64,000 nucleotides of DNA from positions 248,001 through 312,000 of the forward strand of contig JACJYR010000003.1 in the NCBI GenBank assembly GCA_020636005.1. The letters run 5' to 3'. Source of the DNA: Lewinellaceae bacterium. Lineage in GTDB: Bacteria; Bacteroidota; Bacteroidia; Chitinophagales; Saprospiraceae. A program made the position numbers and the translations under genes. Below the pieces are notes generated by a model. It saw only the letters and a list, made by a program, of their open reading frames with translations, had not been told where the DNA came from and did no database searches. This document shows positions 63,435 to 64,000 of the stretch, piece after piece (the first letter of the stretch is position 1; every line of letters starts with the position of its first letter).

Positions 63435-64000
63435 TCAGTCGTAAATGCACAAGGTGTTCTTCTGTTTCACAAAGTAAGACTTGTAGTTTTTGGCCTTTTT
63501 ATCCGTGCAGCCTTCGAGGTTCAGCAGCATAATATTTTTGAAATGGACCGGGTGGCTTTCACTTTGCAAAGAAATAGAGCCTCCGGTGATGGGCTGGCCG
63601 GCTTTGTAGAGGGTGGAGTCAAAATGGCTGACCGCACCGCCGCCGTATTGCGGTTTTGAATATTCCATCACGACTTTACCTTCCAGGATGTGCTGGAGCA
63701 GCGAATCTCCCAAAACCAGGAATTCTGCGTGTACCCATTGATCCCCGTGATACGTTTTGGCCGTTGACTCCATGCAATGGTCGGTCACCAGCGCACCGTT
63801 TCGCTCGACATTGGTACCAGGGGTGCAGAGGTTGAGTGTTGGCCGCTCGTGTTCGCCATCGCCGCCGAGGAACTGAGCTTCCACGGAAATCGGGAAATCC
63901 TGATCTTTCAGCATCGTGGAAGCAGGCTGCCCATGCAGCATGGCCCCACTGTTGCGCAGCGCCCATTCAGGGCCTCCCTGACACTGTTCACCCACAAAAC
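63435..64000 (-). CDS. DUF1080/3-keto-disaccharide hydrolase-like protein, 5' end beyond the window
   Basis: About 188 codons of the C-terminal part are visible. The fold is the concanavalin-like DUF1080 domain: GDGEHERPTLNLCTPGTNVE, DQWVHAEFLVLGDSLLQHIL and SISLQSESHPVHFKNIMLLN are typical, with the closing RxIxLL-type strand. These proteins are exported by relatives and split 3-keto-glucosides; a Gfo/Idh oxidase (35940) that could make such substrates is elsewhere in the window. The N-terminal portion and any signal peptide lie past the right edge. It is convergent with the aldo/keto reductase, 2 bp apart. Confidence 0.82.
   Translation of the reverse strand, partial: FVGEQCQGGPEWALRNSGAMLHGQPASTMLKDQDFPISVEAQFLGGDGEHERPTLNLCTPGTNVERNGALVTDHCMESTAKTYHGDQWVHAEFLVLGDSLLQHILEGKVVMEYSKPQYGGGAVSHFDSTLYKAGQPITGGSISLQSESHPVHFKNIMLLNLEGCTDKKAKNYKSYFVKQKNTLCIYD

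Overview
The window looks like chromosomal DNA of a free-living member of the Bacteroidota, most likely the Saprospiria (Lewinella/Haliscomenobacter type). Several things point that way: many exported proteins end in type IX secretion (T9SS) sorting domains; there is a SprB-repeat/CHU_C gliding-type protein; there is a one-piece hybrid two-component regulator with a Reg_prop propeller; ECF sigma, anti-sigma and TPR-CHAT genes lie together; and promoter boxes fit the Bacteroidota TAnnTTTG pattern. I saw no rRNA, tRNA, CRISPR array or transposase gene.

Layout. 1-4.8 kb is housekeeping: a DEAD-box helicase (cut by the window edge), dnaB, deoC, a SPOR protein and dapD. 4.9-8.4 kb holds a membrane-anchored AraC-type regulator, an NHL-propeller protein with an unusual inverted repeat array between them, and a dead sigma-factor gene. 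8.4-20.3 kb is a hybrid sensor/regulator followed by two very large exported surface proteins; a 21-bp-period direct repeat upstream of the first is a plausible operator. 20.3-20.7 kb is a scar made of two unrelated gene fragments.

20.9-27.5 kb is the most interesting part: an ECF sigma factor, a membrane-spanning anti-sigma-like protein with TPR-like repeats, and a TPR-CHAT caspase-like protease. They are followed by an unknown acyltransferase-like gene, a micro-ORF and a small Fn3-like secreted protein. A 14-15 bp motif (CCATTAACCTTTTT) stands upstream of the sigma gene, the dead sigma gene, the acyltransferase-like gene and a 26-residue hydrophobic micropeptide. This suggests a small regulon under protease-controlled sigma release. 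The domain content and motif are directly visible; the wiring is inference.

28.9-30.4 kb is gene-poor and carries a MITE-like element, a palindromic repeat, several hairpins and a well-formed promoter with no recognised gene. 30.4-33.5 kb encodes a collagen-like S74-capped surface protein and a T9SS protein. 33.7-48.7 kb mixes metabolism (transketolase, Gfo/Idh oxidoreductase), an ATP-grasp enzyme, an HlyD/VTC/DUF4956 operon and T9SS enzymes. 48.9-53.5 kb is one giant SprB-repeat adhesin. 53.8-64 kb holds a histidine phosphatase lipoprotein, an orphan nuclease, a GMC oxidoreductase pair, fhs, yraN, pgi, an EamA-like protein, an aldo/keto reductase and a truncated DUF1080 hydrolase.

Three near-identical 103-bp elements with imperfect terminal inverted repeats, and three relatives of a palindrome containing CCCACGA, are scattered through the intergenic regions.
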